Shown: positions 22,469 through 35,434, numbered from the stretch's first letter. The stretch is 64,000 nt of DNA from Albifimbria verrucaria (GCA_020081605.1 JAHREC010000018.1:3534001-3598000); one strand, 5' to 3'. The notes: generated by a model from the letters alone, not told the origin. Numbers and translations are program-made.

Positions 22469-25400
22469 CTAATGTCGCCATCTTGGCCGCAAGTCTTTCG
22501 GTTCCGTGGTGGCACTGGCGCGCACTCCCTGACGAGATGATCCCCGTAGTGGTGTTGTGCGCCCCGATTCGCTGCCAGTCTTGGCCTTGGGCTGGGGCAA
22601 GAGGCTAGTCCGTCTGGAGGTCGAAGCAAGAGAGCTGGCCGGTCGACTAGCCTGCGTATCATCTACTGACAGGCTTGTCCTTGATGTCTGCAGCGATGCT
22701 CGTCGTGTCGAGGATGAGAGAGCCGACATTGAGGCTTGTGTGTTTAGCTTGGGTTTAGGTAACACCTGCTGCTCATGCAGAGAAGGAGAAGCCAATCGCT
22801 CACGGAATGACAATCGAGAGTGACCCGTCCTAGAAGGCGTTGTCTCGATCCTTGGCGACTCAGATGCGGAGCGATGCTAGCGGGCCGCGGATAGTGGGAA
22901 GTTTTGAACCGCTCGGAGATGGTGTAATCGAAGAGGTTGATCGCTGAGTGCCAGGTGTTCTCCGCGAATATGGGCTTGGGGTAGTCAGGTTCAGAGGTTT
23001 GAAGTGGTGACCGGTATCAATGTCACCTGTGTTGGTTGAGCCATTCCAGCGAGGCCGGTTATCCATGGCAGACGGAGGGCGCTGGAACCTACTGGATGGC
23101 ACAGGGGTTGTTACAGAAGAGCTGGCAATCGTCGCAAGCCGTGATGAGCCTTGTCGTTTGCTAAGCTGCGATGTCGGCGCAGGCAGTGATGACTGTCTGC
23201 GATTGATGCTCTGAACACCTTTGATGTAACCTGCATTGGGTGACCGGACCTTGATATTCTTTGGCGTTTGCGGATCGAAACCGAGACTCGACATAATGAC
23301 TGAAGAAGGAGGAGACGTTCCAGGAGTGTCGTGTCCGCTTCCAGTTGTTGACCTGTCGTTGGATAGCATACTCGATACAGAGTCTCTCAGTTGTTGAGTC
23401 CTGAAATCGATATGAATCTCTTCCAATACCGCATCCATCTCCCTTGTCTGGTTCTTCAGCGACTCCCATCGCGCCTGCAAATCAGAATGCAGCCGCAAGA
23501 TTTCTCCGTTGACAGTCAACCGATCTTTCACGCCCTTGTCGATAATAGAGAGTACCCGTTCGATAGCAGGTCCATAGTGCGTCTTCTTGGCTTCGTAGCT
23601 TTCCAACTTTTTCGATAAAAGAGGTTGGTTGGTTAATTGTGCGCCGCTGTCGATTGCTTGCTTCAGCTTTAGCAAAGATCGCTCTACCGACTCGTGCATT
23701 TTCTGCGCTTGGCGCCCAGCCCCACGGAAAACAATGACCCAGCGATCCTCACCGAGTTCTTTGCGAAGGGATTCTGCGTCCTTCTCCAGCTTCCTGTAGC
23801 TCGCATCAAGACCTGCCCTTCTCATCTCCAATTCCTCGCAAGCTGTGGGGAAGGATTGCTCGGCTCGTGTCTCGAACACTGATAACCGCATGGGCAGGAA
23901 ATCCAGCGATGCCCTCAGAGGTTGCATCCTGGCAAACAGAGCGAGAAGACTGGAGTCATCCTGGGAAAGACTTGGAGTACCTGGCGAGCTAGGGCTCATG
24001 GGGAAAGCAGGTAAGGCAACCCTGCTCTGCGTCTGTAACCGGGCCGCTGGAGGCGGCGTGTCATCAACGATGGTCTGTAGGTCACCAATGTCCACGGCGT
24101 CGCCTCCGGCAGCTGCTACAAGACTCTTATGACGTCGCTCCTCCATCTCGAACACTAGTCGTATCAGATCATCCATTTCACCTTGGATATCTCCCAGGAC
24201 ATTGTTCCAAAGCTCCTCCCACTCCATGGCGATCTCAACCTGACCTCGCACGTTGCGTAGGGTATCTCTGATCTTAGCCCATTCGTGAATGATGGCTTCC
24301 ATCTGCGAGACTGCGCGGTTCAAGTCCTCGGCGGGAACGGTAACGATGTCTTCACGGCTCTGCAATTCCTCGATGGCGCTCACATAGACGTTGATGAGAT
24401 CTTCGAAACGAGTGATTGCCGTCTCGACCTCCACCAAACCTTCCCGGCCACCGGCAGCTGCCCACTCGACGTCATCCTCGCTATCGAGACCACCAATTAC
24501 TTCCGATGCCTTCGAAATCCAGCTCCGGATTTGCTCGGCGGCGTTGATGAGGGCCACAGTAGCAACAGGCGCGGTGGGAATGGCCGAAACCCTACTGGAT
24601 AAGGATTCGGCATCAGGAAGCTGTAGGGAGGTCAATTGGTTGAGCTGATTGGCAAAGGAAGCTCGCGAGAGTGTGTAGATGGAGCCAGGTCTGTTATGGC
24701 CAGGAGTGAAGTAGGAACCGAGGCCGGGGACGAAGTCGGTCGAGGGTGTCGCGGGCGTCGACGGCCCTTTCGCAACAGGAGGAGTGGGAGGAGAGGGAGG
24801 CGGTGATGGAGCGGCTTCGTCGGGGAGGGAGGTAGCGGCTTGCGCTCGAGATGCTCGCGGCGGATGTCTAGCGTAGCCTTGGTTCCATTGTCGTTGGTGT
24901 GATCCGGAAGACGGTATTTGTGCGTGTCCATAGCCAGCGGAACCGGGTCGTCGTCGACTGGCGGAGGAGGAGTGGCAGCCTGGCTAACGCGCTCGTCTGC
25001 GTCGTCGGGCCTGGGTGGTGAGGAGGTTGCGCTAACACCTCTCCAGGGCCGACCACGGCGGGTGATGATGGATGTAGCAGAGCCGGCTCGATGTCGCTGG
25101 TCAAGCTGGCGGAGCTGGTCTTCGTCGAGGCGGCCGATGTTATCTTTGGGAGGGGTGACAGGGCGATCAGGGACGGCTTCAGGGGACCCAATACCAAGAG
25201 CCTTGAGCCGTGCAGCGAGTCCTGGGGAGGTTTTGCGAACGGTGGAAGCGGGAAGCTGAGGAGAGATGTAGGTTTGCGAGGGACGAGATCGAGAGATGGA
25301 GCCCGGAGAATTCGAGGTTGAGAGAGGTGGAAATGGCGAAGAAGTAGCAGCAGCAAATGTAGGGAATGGAGTCGTGTTATTCGATTCAGCTACGGGCGTG

Positions 25401-25866
25401 GTGATGTCGTCGTCGTCGCTGGTGGTTATGGTTGTGGTTGTGGTTGTGGCGGTGTTGGTGTTGGTGTTGGTGGATGTTGTTTTTGTTGTTGTTTTGTTTT
25501 CTGGGAATTATCGCCGGTGGTGACGTTGGTGGTGGTGGTGGTGCTGTTGGTGGAGGAAGAGCGCGTGTCGATGTTATTTTTCTGGTTTTCAGCGACAAAG
25601 TTAACAAGGGAGGCTTCTGAGGCTTGGGTGGTAGCTGCGGATGCGCTGGAAATAGAAGGCTGTAAGTGGGAGAAGTCGCTGTCCAGTGCGCTGACGGCAT
25701 CGTAGTGCAGGCTTTGGTCGTCTAATGAACCGGGGCCAGCCTCAGGGCCGTTATTATTACCACCATCGCTGCTGATGGCAGCCACGGCAGAGGGAAGGGC
25801 AACGTGGGTCATTGAGGCCAGCCAATCCTGGGTCGCAAAAAGAGGAGCCCAGGGTGGTGAGAACAA
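22469..25866 (-). CDS. KAR9: KAR9-like cortical microtubule linker protein
   Basis: Kar9 links astral microtubule plus ends to actin transport and so orients the spindle. The core, with its start at LQLPDAESLSSRVSAIPTAP and the segment AAEQIRSWISKASEVIGGL, is predicted to be helical and matches the fungal Kar9 domain I know. The C-terminal part is Ser/Pro/Arg-rich and holds a GSKLPT motif near 22890-22900, the S-x-[IL]-P type that binds EB1/Bim1. The N-terminal part carries Thr, Asn, Gln-Pro tracts (25420-25560). Translation may begin at 25866 or at the in-frame ATG 25812. At least three apparent frame breaks occur, near 25430-25500, 24780-24830 and 22850. The reconstructed product is about 1,110-1,130 residues. 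The domain call is good, while the exact N-terminus and breaks in low-complexity sequence are uncertain. Confidence 0.8.
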
Positions 25867-28800
25867 GAGAGGAAGCGCAAGGAAAGGAAAGGGGAGGGCC
25901 TGTTAGCCAGGCAGAGCCAGCCAGCCAGCCAACCTAGCTGCTGTAGGAGGAGGGCTAAGCTGGGGGTCTGTCTGCGACGCCTCCGTCCGACTCTGTAGTG
26001 TCTGGCCGATTGATGGTAAACGACAGGCCAAGGAGCCCCGTAGAGTGGACAGATTTGCTGTCTGCCAATGAAGCAGGTGTGGACGGTTACTGAGCAGGCC
26101 AATGAAGTTGCGCTGCACCGGCCATAGATGCACGAATGAAGGCTCGGAGCGTCGCTCGGTGGGATCCAGTGGGGAACGTGCGCTCTCCAAGTGGAAGGCA
26201 GAGAGCGAGTCGCATCCACCACAGAGATGAAGCCTGTGTCAGAGAGGTGTGATTGACGGATCGGATGGGTGGACGGATGCCGCCACTGGACACCGCAGCC
26301 CAGATGCTTGCTGTCTCGAGCCTGCGCGGGAGGGGGAAGGGACACCTTTGGTGGGATGGTCGCGAGCTCGATCAGTCGCAAACAGGCATCGTTGGCGTTG
26401 GTACTGGAGTTGACTGGTGGGAAAGGGAAGCCCGCTGTGGCCCGGCGATGAAGACACAGAGAGGTCTTCAAGCAAGGGGTTGGACAGTGCGAGCCAAGGT
26501 AGGCGACAAACCTAGCCGGCCGAAGAAACGCGAAAGCGAACGATGGGAAAAGGAGAGAGAATAAAGAAAATGAGGCAGTTGGCTGAGAAGTTGTCAGGCG
26601 CAGTAGGTAAGGCACATCTGGAGTCTTTATCGGCCTGAAACGTGCAACACCAAACTCACTAGTAAGAAAGCTCCTCCTTTGCCGTCCCCTCCAACTAAGG
26701 GCCAAGGCAAAGCGTGGCAGACTAAGCAAAGTAAGCAGACAAGTCCTGGGTTACGGAGATGGGAAAGAAATAAGAATAAAATAAAATAAAAAGAAAAGGC
26801 TACTAGAAAAGCTTCAACGAGCAAGCCGCAAAGTAAAAGGACATGTGAGGGAGAGCCCAAGAAGGGTAACTAAAAATATACAGGGTCAAATTAGTAGTCT
26901 AGATCCATACCGGTACCTGTCCTGCCCACATGCCAGTCAAGGGTTCCATTCAATTCATTGCTTGGTAGGGCAAGGTTGGCTGCAGATGATGATGCGCGTA
27001 GGTACGTCTCTGGCACTTTGTCCTTGCTGTGACAACGCACTCGTTGTGCCGATGGATCATGAATAGAGAGAGCCGTGGTCACAAAGAACTTTGGATATTA
27101 CATCTACTCAGTGTGCCTGATGATTTGCAACGCTCTCTTTCTCGTGCTGAGCCGTAATCTTATGACAGAGCAGGGTCATGTACGAAGTTCGGTTGGGCTA
27201 ATTTTAAGGTACAACCCACCCCAGCACTGCGCAACGGCACGTCTTTGCAGGTGAGGCTATTGAACCCCCTAGCTTCCCTTCATCTTCTTATTAGTTGCCC
27301 TGACATGTCAAATTCTCACCACGTTCGTAATCGTCATCGTCGCGAGGCTGGGCCGGCAAGTGTGCGTTTCACCTGGTGGCTGGCCTTTTCGATCTGGACA
27401 CATCACACCAATGTCTCTACCCGTCGCTCCGTCAACTGTGCTGCCGTTTGCTCGTTAATATGAGCCGCAAATGAAGACACTCTCTTTCCAGATTGGGAGG
27501 CGGACACACGTACGTACCGCTAACATTTTGATTAGAAGGAGACCTCTACTATGTATCTGACACAGCAGTGCTCCGGAGTCCCGTCAACAGGACCCGCCTG
27601 TTCGTTCGACTCCGACTAATGCTGCATGGGGTCTAGTGACGGTCCCGAGCCACGCACGACCAACGGTAGGCGACCCAGAAAACCGGCGACTCATTTACAT
27701 GATGAACGCTACCGTATTGGAGCACTGGTTCGGCAGGTGTAGGTGGTGGTAGCATGGCGGCAGCATTCTGGCCACGCCACGGCCGGCACGGCCCTCGTCC
27801 TTGCTTCAGGAGACCGCCTGCTGCGCGCGTGCTGTAAAGTAAGAGCTCGAGCATGGGCCGCCGTCGTTGCCCCGGGATGCCATCATCAACCACCAGCTCA
27901 CTCGCCTGCTCCATGTCATGTCGCTTTTGGTTCTCAGGGGCAGAGACAACGGGGTGTCGGAGCAGCGGAGCTTCGGATGGTCGGCTCTGCATTTTCTGAC
28001 TCTTGTATTGGACTCTCGCTTCCGACCACTGTGTACAGTGTACAGAGCAGTTCGTAGCCAACTGTCCTGACTGACTGGGTTTGTTTTGTTTTACTTTGTT
28101 GACTTTGAGCTCCATCCACTGGCTGGCAGAAAGCGATGCGCAAAGCCAGCTTATGTAATGCGCTCACCACCTAATTACCTGCTCGCTTGCTTTCTCGTCT
28201 CTTTGAGACAACCAACGACGACCACCTCCTCAAATCACTGTCTGGGCTAGCACAAGCACAAGGCTCTTGGACACTCATCTGCCGTGATCTGGCCTGCTGC
28301 CTTGTCTTGTGTGATCCCATGCGCTCCCCAGACACCGGCACAGACTAAGACGGACGCGACGATGGGACCAAAGACGCAATGTAATTTCAACACCCTCCGT
28401 CCAACCACAGCTGCCTCCGGGCGAACCCCTGACAACCAGTCCAACCCCATATGGACCAATGCCGTGACCCTGCACGCTTTCAATCTCGACTTCGACCTTG
28501 ACTCGATTCTCCCTCCGCTGCTTCACCACTCGTGGCTTTCCATGTAATAAGACGGTTTCTGCCACGCCGTGTCATTGCTTCTTCCCTCGTATACAGTATT
28601 CTTACCCCCAACCATATCACAAACCCCTGTGACCCCTCCGCTCAATACCTACCTGCTTCTGCTTGTGTAATAGGACCAAGCTGCTGTGCAGCCACCATCC
28701 ATCTCGTCTTTTATACCGCCTCTTAATCACGCCAACCCCGTCCGCCAAACCCGGTAACCTTGAGCTGGTCTATAGCTTGCCATCGGCTCCAGCAAGTCTC

Positions 28801-28927
28801 TACACGTCATACGAACTCGCTCAGCGCTGCGGAAACGATCCTCGTGCCAGAGGCTTCGACCGCTCTTCTAGCACATAGACATACCTGAACCTGAACCTGA
28901 GCCTGCACATACAGATCCAGCTCCCAC
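25867..28927. other. 3-kb divergent intergenic region with pyrimidine-rich leader
   Basis: Separates KAR9 from the gene starting at 28928. The right end (about 28190-28927) is rich in CT and ends in an ACCTGA repeat at about 28883-28905, typical of a fungal 5' leader. A 306-codon open frame on the minus strand (26729-25809) overlaps the KAR9 start in another frame and looks fortuitous. No RNA gene or mobile element was recognised. Confidence 0.4.
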
Positions 28928-30518
28928 ATGGCCACCGCAACCGATCAGCAACAAACCCCTCCCGGTGCGAATCCCTTCGCCCGACGCCTCGCCGATGCCT
29001 GCCCTCGGGGCTTACTCCTCAATCCCGAGAAGCGTCTCTACCGCCTCTTCCATATCTCACAGCTCCGGAACAGACGGCCGGTCGCGTGAGTCCCTTGGCA
29101 GCGATTTCTCCCGCCATTCTTCCGCATCCTACCGTTCTCGACGTTCAGATATCTCCAATGTATCCCGACAATCTGCTATAAGCTACGATGGGAGATCACG
29201 ACGTCGTGGTTACATGCGGCCCCAGGCTACCGACTTTGCCGCTAGCGCAAAATCTCGCGAGAGTGTCATGAGCCTGGGGAGTATTGCCCACCTACAGTAC
29301 TACTTCGCTCGAACTGGATTACTGGATGGCAAAGGTGGGCAGCTGGCCCGCAAGAAGCAGCAGCGGGCGACCCTTGATCTCTCGGCCTTGGACACTTCCG
29401 CCAACACCTCCAAAATGACCGGTTCGGATGCTGATTCCTCCTACGCCTCAATGGGTAGTAGTCCGGATCTCACGGCGCAGGGCTTCGGCTCCGGGAACTT
29501 AGTCGAGTCGCCTGTGGAAGAAGTAGATGAGTCTTTTGATGATAGCTTCGCCGAATCCGACTCCGGAATGCTTCCACCTACTGTGAGCACATATCATCAC
29601 AGAGAAAAGCCGGTACCCAAGCCGCCAACCATAGAAGAGCTTAAGACCGACCTCGAGAATTCGCTACGCGATGCTTCCAAGGCGCTGCAGGAGGCCAAGG
29701 ATCGCAAAGCTGGAACGTATCAGGAGCCACCAGACGCACCCAAATACCCAAATATGCCGGATGAGAACACACAAGGATGGTATGAACTGCAGGGCATGAA
29801 CATCCTCGACGTAGTTACTTTGGCTATACGTGCTGCCAAGATGTACTACACCGCCCACGAGATGCCTGATCGGCTCGACTCTATCAAGTCCGAGAAGCAG
29901 GTGCGGGCTGATCTCTTGGCCGTAATGGAGGTGCTGAAGCAGATGGCCACACGTGGGTTCAGAGGCGGTATGAAGGATGACGAAATTGCCACCATGGACA
30001 CCTGGATCAGCAGTGTATTCGATATTTTGAAGCAAGAGCAGGAGATTGAGGCCGCCGAGGCCGCAGAGCGAGCAAGCTGGGTTTGGCTTAATGAGGATTG
30101 GTCTGGGCGTGAGTTGGAGAGAGAACGGGCATTCTTAATGTCCATGGACCCAGAAGCGGACCCCTTGCCGGAATGGACGCCTGCCTCAGAGGCAACGCAG
30201 CTGCCAACGCCTTTCTTGCAAACCATGCAGAACGGCGTTCGCCTTGTAAAGCTGCACAATGCCATCGTGAAGAAGTCAAGGAGGCGGTTTGGGGCCATCC
30301 CAACTTTTCACACAGATACGCAGAAGCCTTACCGGTGCGCTGACAATCTGCGATACTGGGTTAAGGCCGCGGAGCTGCGATTTGAGATTAAACTGACAGT
30401 AGATGGGCTAGGCCTTGCCTACAACTCCGGGCCACAGGTATGGCAGGATTTTGAGGCTGCCATCCTCAAGTGGTCCAGCCATGTACGCAAAGAGATCACG
30501 AGCGAACTGAGCAGCTGA
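28928..30518 (+). CDS. Conserved-looking fungal protein of unknown function
   Basis: I do not recognise a named domain. The protein starts MATATDQQQTPPGANPFARR, then a Ser/Arg-rich disordered third (SRSRRSD-like stretches, SMSLGSIAHLQYYFARTG). An acidic linker follows (VEEVDESFDDSFAESDSGM), then a helical C-terminal half. That half contains IEELKTDLENSLRDASKAL, a tryptophan-rich segment (ERASWVWLNEDWSGRELERE) and a folded-looking end (CADNLRYWVKAAELRFEIKL). The ATG at 28928 and the main frame from about 28965 are out of register between roughly 28980 and 29000; an insertion, two losses or a collapsed repeat would fit. If the ATG at 28928 is wrong, translation could start further in. The composition suggests a cytoskeletal or polarity protein, but that is speculation. 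Confidence 0.68.
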
Positions 30519-31090
30519 AGGACAAGCCATGGCCTGTATTTTTGAGGGCCACCTGGCAGCCTTTCAAAGGCCTGCGAATGAATTAATGTCAGACACATGG
30601 AGTTGGGCCAGTTTTGCAAGTTTAAACGATTCATATTATTACCTTCACATGGCTTGATGGCTACAGTCTGGATTCAATGGCGGGATTACTCTTTGAGCAG
30701 CGCTGACTGCCAGCCTCACAAAGCGTACATGCACTTGACTGCGGACACCGCCGGATCTACATTCTAGCATATACCCATAGCATAGGTTTAGGCGCATTTG
30801 ACTCGAATTACACAGTACATTAAACATTGATGACTGCTCGAGGTCGTATATAGTTATGTTACAAAGACGGTTTCAATTCTGTAAATGGCACAACGAGTCC
30901 TGCTAAGGCAGGCAAATCACATTTTTGCATAGGGATTCATGGGACGTCAAGAGAAACTCTTTTTGTATTTTTTTTTTTTTTTGTTCTGTTTAGTTTGAAC
31001 TGTAGTTGATATCCGAACCGAAAGAAATAAGAAGAAGCATGTAGTGCCTATAGACTCCGTGAAACTGTTGTTACAATATTCTTGCTAGAC
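30519..31090. other. Convergent 3' intergenic region with T15 run
   Basis: Between the 3' ends of the unknown gene and the small heat-shock gene. It contains a 15-base T run at about 30968-30982. No gene was recognised. Confidence 0.4.
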
Positions 31091-32171
31091 TCATTCAATA
31101 TCAACCTTGTGAACCTCTGTCCACTCCTTCTCCGCCTTGGGCACTGTCACCACCAGCACACCGTCCTCCATCTTCGCTGTGATGCCGTAACCGTCGATCT
31201 CATCTTTCGCCGCGGAACCGGCAGGTGGCAGAGGAATAGCGCGCTCGAACATGCCGACGCGGCGCTCAGCAGTGGCAAGGGTCTGTAGGAAGGCCTCGTC
31301 ACCGGGGCGGTGGATGACACCGGCAATGCGAAGGACGCCTGCCTCGGGGTCCCAGCTCACGCCGACGTCTTCCTTCTTTGCGCCGGGGAGGGCAACGTGC
31401 AGGACGTAAGCGCGGTCGGTGTTGAAGACATCGACGGGGGCTCGAAAGCATCGGCATTATCGTCTGCACCACGGTTGTTGTTGGTGTTGGAACCAGCGGT
31501 GGCGTAGTTGCCGAGCTGTTCGGCAAGACCGCGCATGAAACCAGAGAAGTCAAAGGGTGTTGACCATCCCCGTGACGGTGACCGTGGTGGCCATGCTCAT
31601 GAGGGGGTGGAGGAGGAGGAGGACCACCGAAGTGATGTCCTCGACGGAAGCCGCCACGACCACATCGGCCGGGACCACCGCGGTGGCCATGTCCTCGCCC
31701 GCGTCCTCGACGGGGGCGGAAGTCGGGGCCAGGTGGTTGGCATCGCTCGAATGGCGAGAAATCGCCGTCGGAGTCCTCAGGAGTGACTTCTGCAGGATCT
31801 GGGACATCCATAGTGTCCGTAGAGTCCTCCTTGTTATCGTTGTTAGGTTCCGCTGGAGCAGCGGCACTATCACCAGTCTCTCGTGGCTGGTTTTCATTCA
31901 CGGTAGTCGTAGGATCCTCGCGGTGGCCCCGATGTCTTCCCCAACCTGGGTGTCCAGCCTCATGTTGACGATACCACTGATCCCAGTGGTCCCAAGGGCC
32001 GGGAGGGCCGCCATGGGTTGGGACGCCGAAGCGGAAATTGAAGGGAAGCCGGGACCGAAGAAATCTGGAGGTGGTCTGGCACTTCGGTCCACACCAGGCC
32101 CGTGGGCTTGGTTGGGATCGAGGAGTTGATAAAGTCCCAGAAGGGGCGTTGGGGTGTCTTGGTGCAGCCAT
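31091..32171 (-). CDS. Small heat-shock protein (HSP20/alpha-crystallin) with His/Gly/Arg-rich N-terminus
   Basis: ATP-independent chaperone that binds unfolding proteins. The C-terminal alpha-crystallin domain is clear: a [19 protein letters not shown] strand region, [34 protein letters not shown], then [16 protein letters not shown] and a VDIE terminus. The start at 32171 ([10 protein letters not shown]) leads into a Pro/Gly/Trp-rich and acidic segment. An [14 protein letters not shown] tract, a seven-proline run and [11 protein letters not shown] come next, before [12 protein letters not shown] and the crystallin domain. The reading needs several frame corrections: two or three within 32140-31990, one near 31560 and one near 31440. 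This is the densest cluster in the window and coincides with GC-rich, low-complexity sequence. The reconstructed size is about 360 residues. Family certain, exact N-terminal sequence uncertain. Confidence 0.85.
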
Positions 32172-33183
32172 GGGGATGGTTACGATAAGTGTGAAGATGG
32201 GAGGCGAGGAGTGTATTGGGCTTATAGACGGGGAATGATATTCAAGGAGCACGACAACTACGATGGACTTATATATGAGATATCAAACACTCCAGGCAAA
32301 CCGACACGTAACCTGCAAGTCACCTAGGCAGGATCAGGTTGGCACACATACGTAGGTCCTTGAGCAGAAAGTCCTAGAGCCTTCTGCCGGAGGCTCGGTG
32401 TCTCGACACACCGATCCAATGGTCTACAGCCACTTCCGGGGACTCGGCCGAGGCGAGGTGAGGCAACAGTAGGCTGCAATGAGGCAGGCAAGTTAATTGC
32501 CACGCGGCCCCCTCCATCACAGGCAAATGCTGGTTGGCCCGGCGTGAGTCAGGTGTGTTCGGGTGAAGATGTGGGGAGGCGAGATTGCGGCTGCAGGATG
32601 CAAGATCAGATAACGGTAGGTCGCAATGATTAAGTGGTTAGACTATCGCGCATTTGCTATCGACGATTGAACGGTGTTGGATGTTGCAGCATATATGAAG
32701 TGGCGTGTGATTACGTGGGCCTGGCCTGGTCCCATTTCGCATGTGATTCGGAGCTCCGAGGACAGTTCCAGCCCAATATTTGTCTATTCTACTTGGAGTC
32801 AATTAATATTTAATTCAGTTTTCTTAATTAACAGCCTTTTCCTCTTTGTTATATTACAACAAGCAATGTTTTAAAAGGGGTGTTGTGTTCGCCACCGTGG
32901 GTTACGATGTAGTCCCACCCAAACCTACCCTTACTGAACAAGATAATGGAACCGAAATACACACCTATAGTTCTCATACAGAAATAAAGAAAATAATAAT
33001 AATAATAATAATAATCCAAGTTTTGCACTATTTGTTGCGTTGTTACACACTGTACTATACATTGCGGTTGGTACCAGAATACTGTTGAACCCCTGGCCAA
33101 ACTACAGCCCACTCACATTCGCGACGCACGTATTTTCTCAACCCTTACATACCTAGTCATCATACCCATCTGCTGCGGTCCTG
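32172..33183. other. Intergenic region upstream of the heat-shock gene
   Basis: About 1 kb holding the heat-shock promoter and the 3' end of the hydrolase gene. I looked for paired GAA/TTC heat-shock elements and could not point to a convincing array. An AAT microsatellite lies at 32992-33014. Confidence 0.4.
32992..33014. repeat. (AAT)n microsatellite
   Basis: An uninterrupted run of about seven AAT units in intergenic AT-rich DNA. Confidence 0.9.
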
Positions 33184-34371
33184 TTAGTCTTCTAGAAGCC
33201 ACTGCAGCCCGGCCTTGCTATCATCAAAGTGCTTCGTCGTGGACTTGAGCTCCGGGAAGAAACCCCAAAAGACATGAGTCATTCCTGGGTAAATGTCCTT
33301 CTTCGTAGAGACACCTGCATCCTTCCACATCTGCTCCATCACCAAGCCACAGTCTCGTGCCGGGTCCAGGCCGCAGATTTGGAAGTATGTTTTGGGCAAA
33401 CCACTGTGGTCCGGGAAAGCAATAGGCCAGGCTCGGGGTCGCCCGGAATAGACCCATAGTTTTCTAGTATTGGTGTTAGTGACTGTGCGTATCTGAAATG
33501 CCCTGCCGTGGCTGCTCACTTTGAATAAACTCAAGAGACTCGGTCGTCAATACCGGCGCGGTAACATGTTGATCGAAGCTGATGAAATAATCTTTATACT
33601 TGGGAGGAATCAGACTCTTATTAGCACCTGAAGGAGCCGCTGCATAGGTGCCCGTCAGAGGCGGTGACATTTGATCATCCCGGCACAAGTGCGATACAAT
33701 TAATGCCATGTCACTTCCAGAACTCTCACCGCCGACGATGAGACCTTTGGATGGGTTGATTCCCAAGCTCTGTGCATTTGCTGCAACCTAAGGCACTGTG
33801 AGTGTCTGGTGAGCTGTACCAAAACCTGTGGACTCTTACCCATTTGGTGGCATCAAATGCATCGTTGATGGCCGTTGGAAATGTGTGGTCTGGAGCAAGC
33901 CTATAGTCCACATCGACAGTAACACCACCCAAGCTAGTAAAGAGGGCGCAGAGCCAAGCTTCCGTTTCGAGACCTCCAACTGCATATCCGCCACCATGAA
34001 AGACAATAAAGCCAGGAGAGCCGTCGGAGGATGTCTCTTTGGGCTTATATATCCTGGCAGCAATCTTTGACCCGTCACGAACAGGGATCTGAATCTGCTC
34101 CTCTACATGAGGGAGTGTAGCTGGGTCTGGTTTCTGCTGTGTCTGTATCATGCTGAGCATAGCGGCCTGGACCTGCTTCGTGTCGGTGTCGTGAGTCCAT
34201 CCTTGAAGTAGAGGATTGCCGGACTCAAGGATCTATGTTAAATTAGAGATATTGACACGCGCTTTCGACCATGAAGTAAGATTTTGGTATAGGCTTCATG
34301 ATGTGGCTTCATACTGGTTTGATCTCGAGGTGCACCTCACCGAGGGCACGAATTTCATCCACGCTGAGCAT
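33184..34371 (-). CDS. Alpha/beta hydrolase (esterase/lipase, HSL-like family)
   Basis: Carboxylic-ester hydrolase of the hormone-sensitive-lipase type; the substrate cannot be told from sequence. It shows the oxyanion motif [21 protein letters not shown], the nucleophile elbow VGGESSGSD (Ser in G-x-S-x-G form) and the acid/base region CGLDPARD with [11 protein letters not shown] (catalytic His). Four exons are inferred: 34371-34315, 34232-33840, 33787-33520 and 33463-33184, with GT-AG introns. The first exon encodes only 19 residues ([19 protein letters not shown]). No signal peptide is evident, so the enzyme is probably intracellular. One base appears missing at about 33440-33460, before the conserved [10 protein letters not shown]. 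With one base added the exons total 999 nt, 332 residues. In this family it could be a detoxifying or secondary-metabolite esterase. Confidence 0.85.
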
Positions 34372-35434
34372 GATGACAACTTGATGAAACTGTATATAGT
34401 GGTATATATGCGAAACTCTATAAAGATACAGGGAACCGGAATGAGAATGAAAGGTACATAGAGGCTTTTATACTAGTAGCGTAAATGAACGTGGCCAAAG
34501 AGGTCTGCCGTCTTGTTGTGTCATTCATGCGCTTAGATCCCGTAGTCAGCTTAAGCGCTTGCCCTTGATGTTTGACGATAAAGAACCGGCCTTTAGGCTT
34601 GTGTAAGCTGCAGATGACAGCAAGCAGTTTATTTCCATCTCCACACGGAGGCACTTTTGGTCCCCAAATGACTCAAACTTACCAGTTCCGGGAGCTGGTA
34701 AAAGTGCAACATGGACATATTGATGACGGACAAAAAGAGCGGCTACGGATAGGAACTGGTTGGCCATGGGCGAGAGTGTACTTGCCTTGCACAAGGACGA
34801 ATAGTATTTCGCAACGTCGAAGTTATAACGTGAATGCTTCTATCAGTATTCTGGTGAAATATTCTTCTCTTACAGGTAGGCAACTCCTATATCGATTATA
34901 GTCGGTAATACCTAGTTGAGGCGGTCAACATGTTTAATGTCTCGGTTATTTTGGCCAGCAGGGACCGAGAAAGGCCGAAAGTGGGACCCGGAAGCGGATG
35001 TGGAGCCAATGCCTTTGGATGGTCGATCATAGACAAGACGGGAAATGCCCAAGTTCAGATGCTGAGCTCTCGGGAGGGTTTAGTGTCAATGCATAACTGT
35101 CCCAACGGTGGTAGCAGGTTAACAGCATCGCCATGTGCTGTGGTCATGAAAGAGCTCGTTGATACAAGTAATAAAGACCAGAGTATTGTGCTGTTTTAAT
35201 TGAAATGACGTCAATTTTTTTTCTCGTATCCCTTAGCAGACATTGTTTTAATCAGCGCATCGTTTGATGGCACCTACAATGACGAATCGTTGATTGGCTG
35301 CTTAGAAATGCACCTCCCCGGATGCTGCCGGGTATTACCATTAAAAAGTTCGAGATTCTTGAACATCCAACCAGGCCGCTCAACTCCCCAAGAACGTGCA
35401 TCTTTGTCCACAGACCTGCATCGCCTGAAGCACA
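34372..35434. other. Divergent intergenic region hydrolase / COX17
   Basis: About 1 kb with no recognisable gene; it should contain the promoters of both neighbours. Confidence 0.4.

Noticed and set aside
25809..26729. 306-codon minus-strand open frame upstream of KAR9
   Set aside because: Overlaps the KAR9 start in a different frame, is Ser/Pro/His/Arg-rich with no domain-like segment, and resembles chance coding in GC-rich leader sequence.
32172..32700. Heat-shock element array upstream of the small heat-shock gene
   Set aside because: GAA and TTC words occur, but no convincing alternating array was visible.
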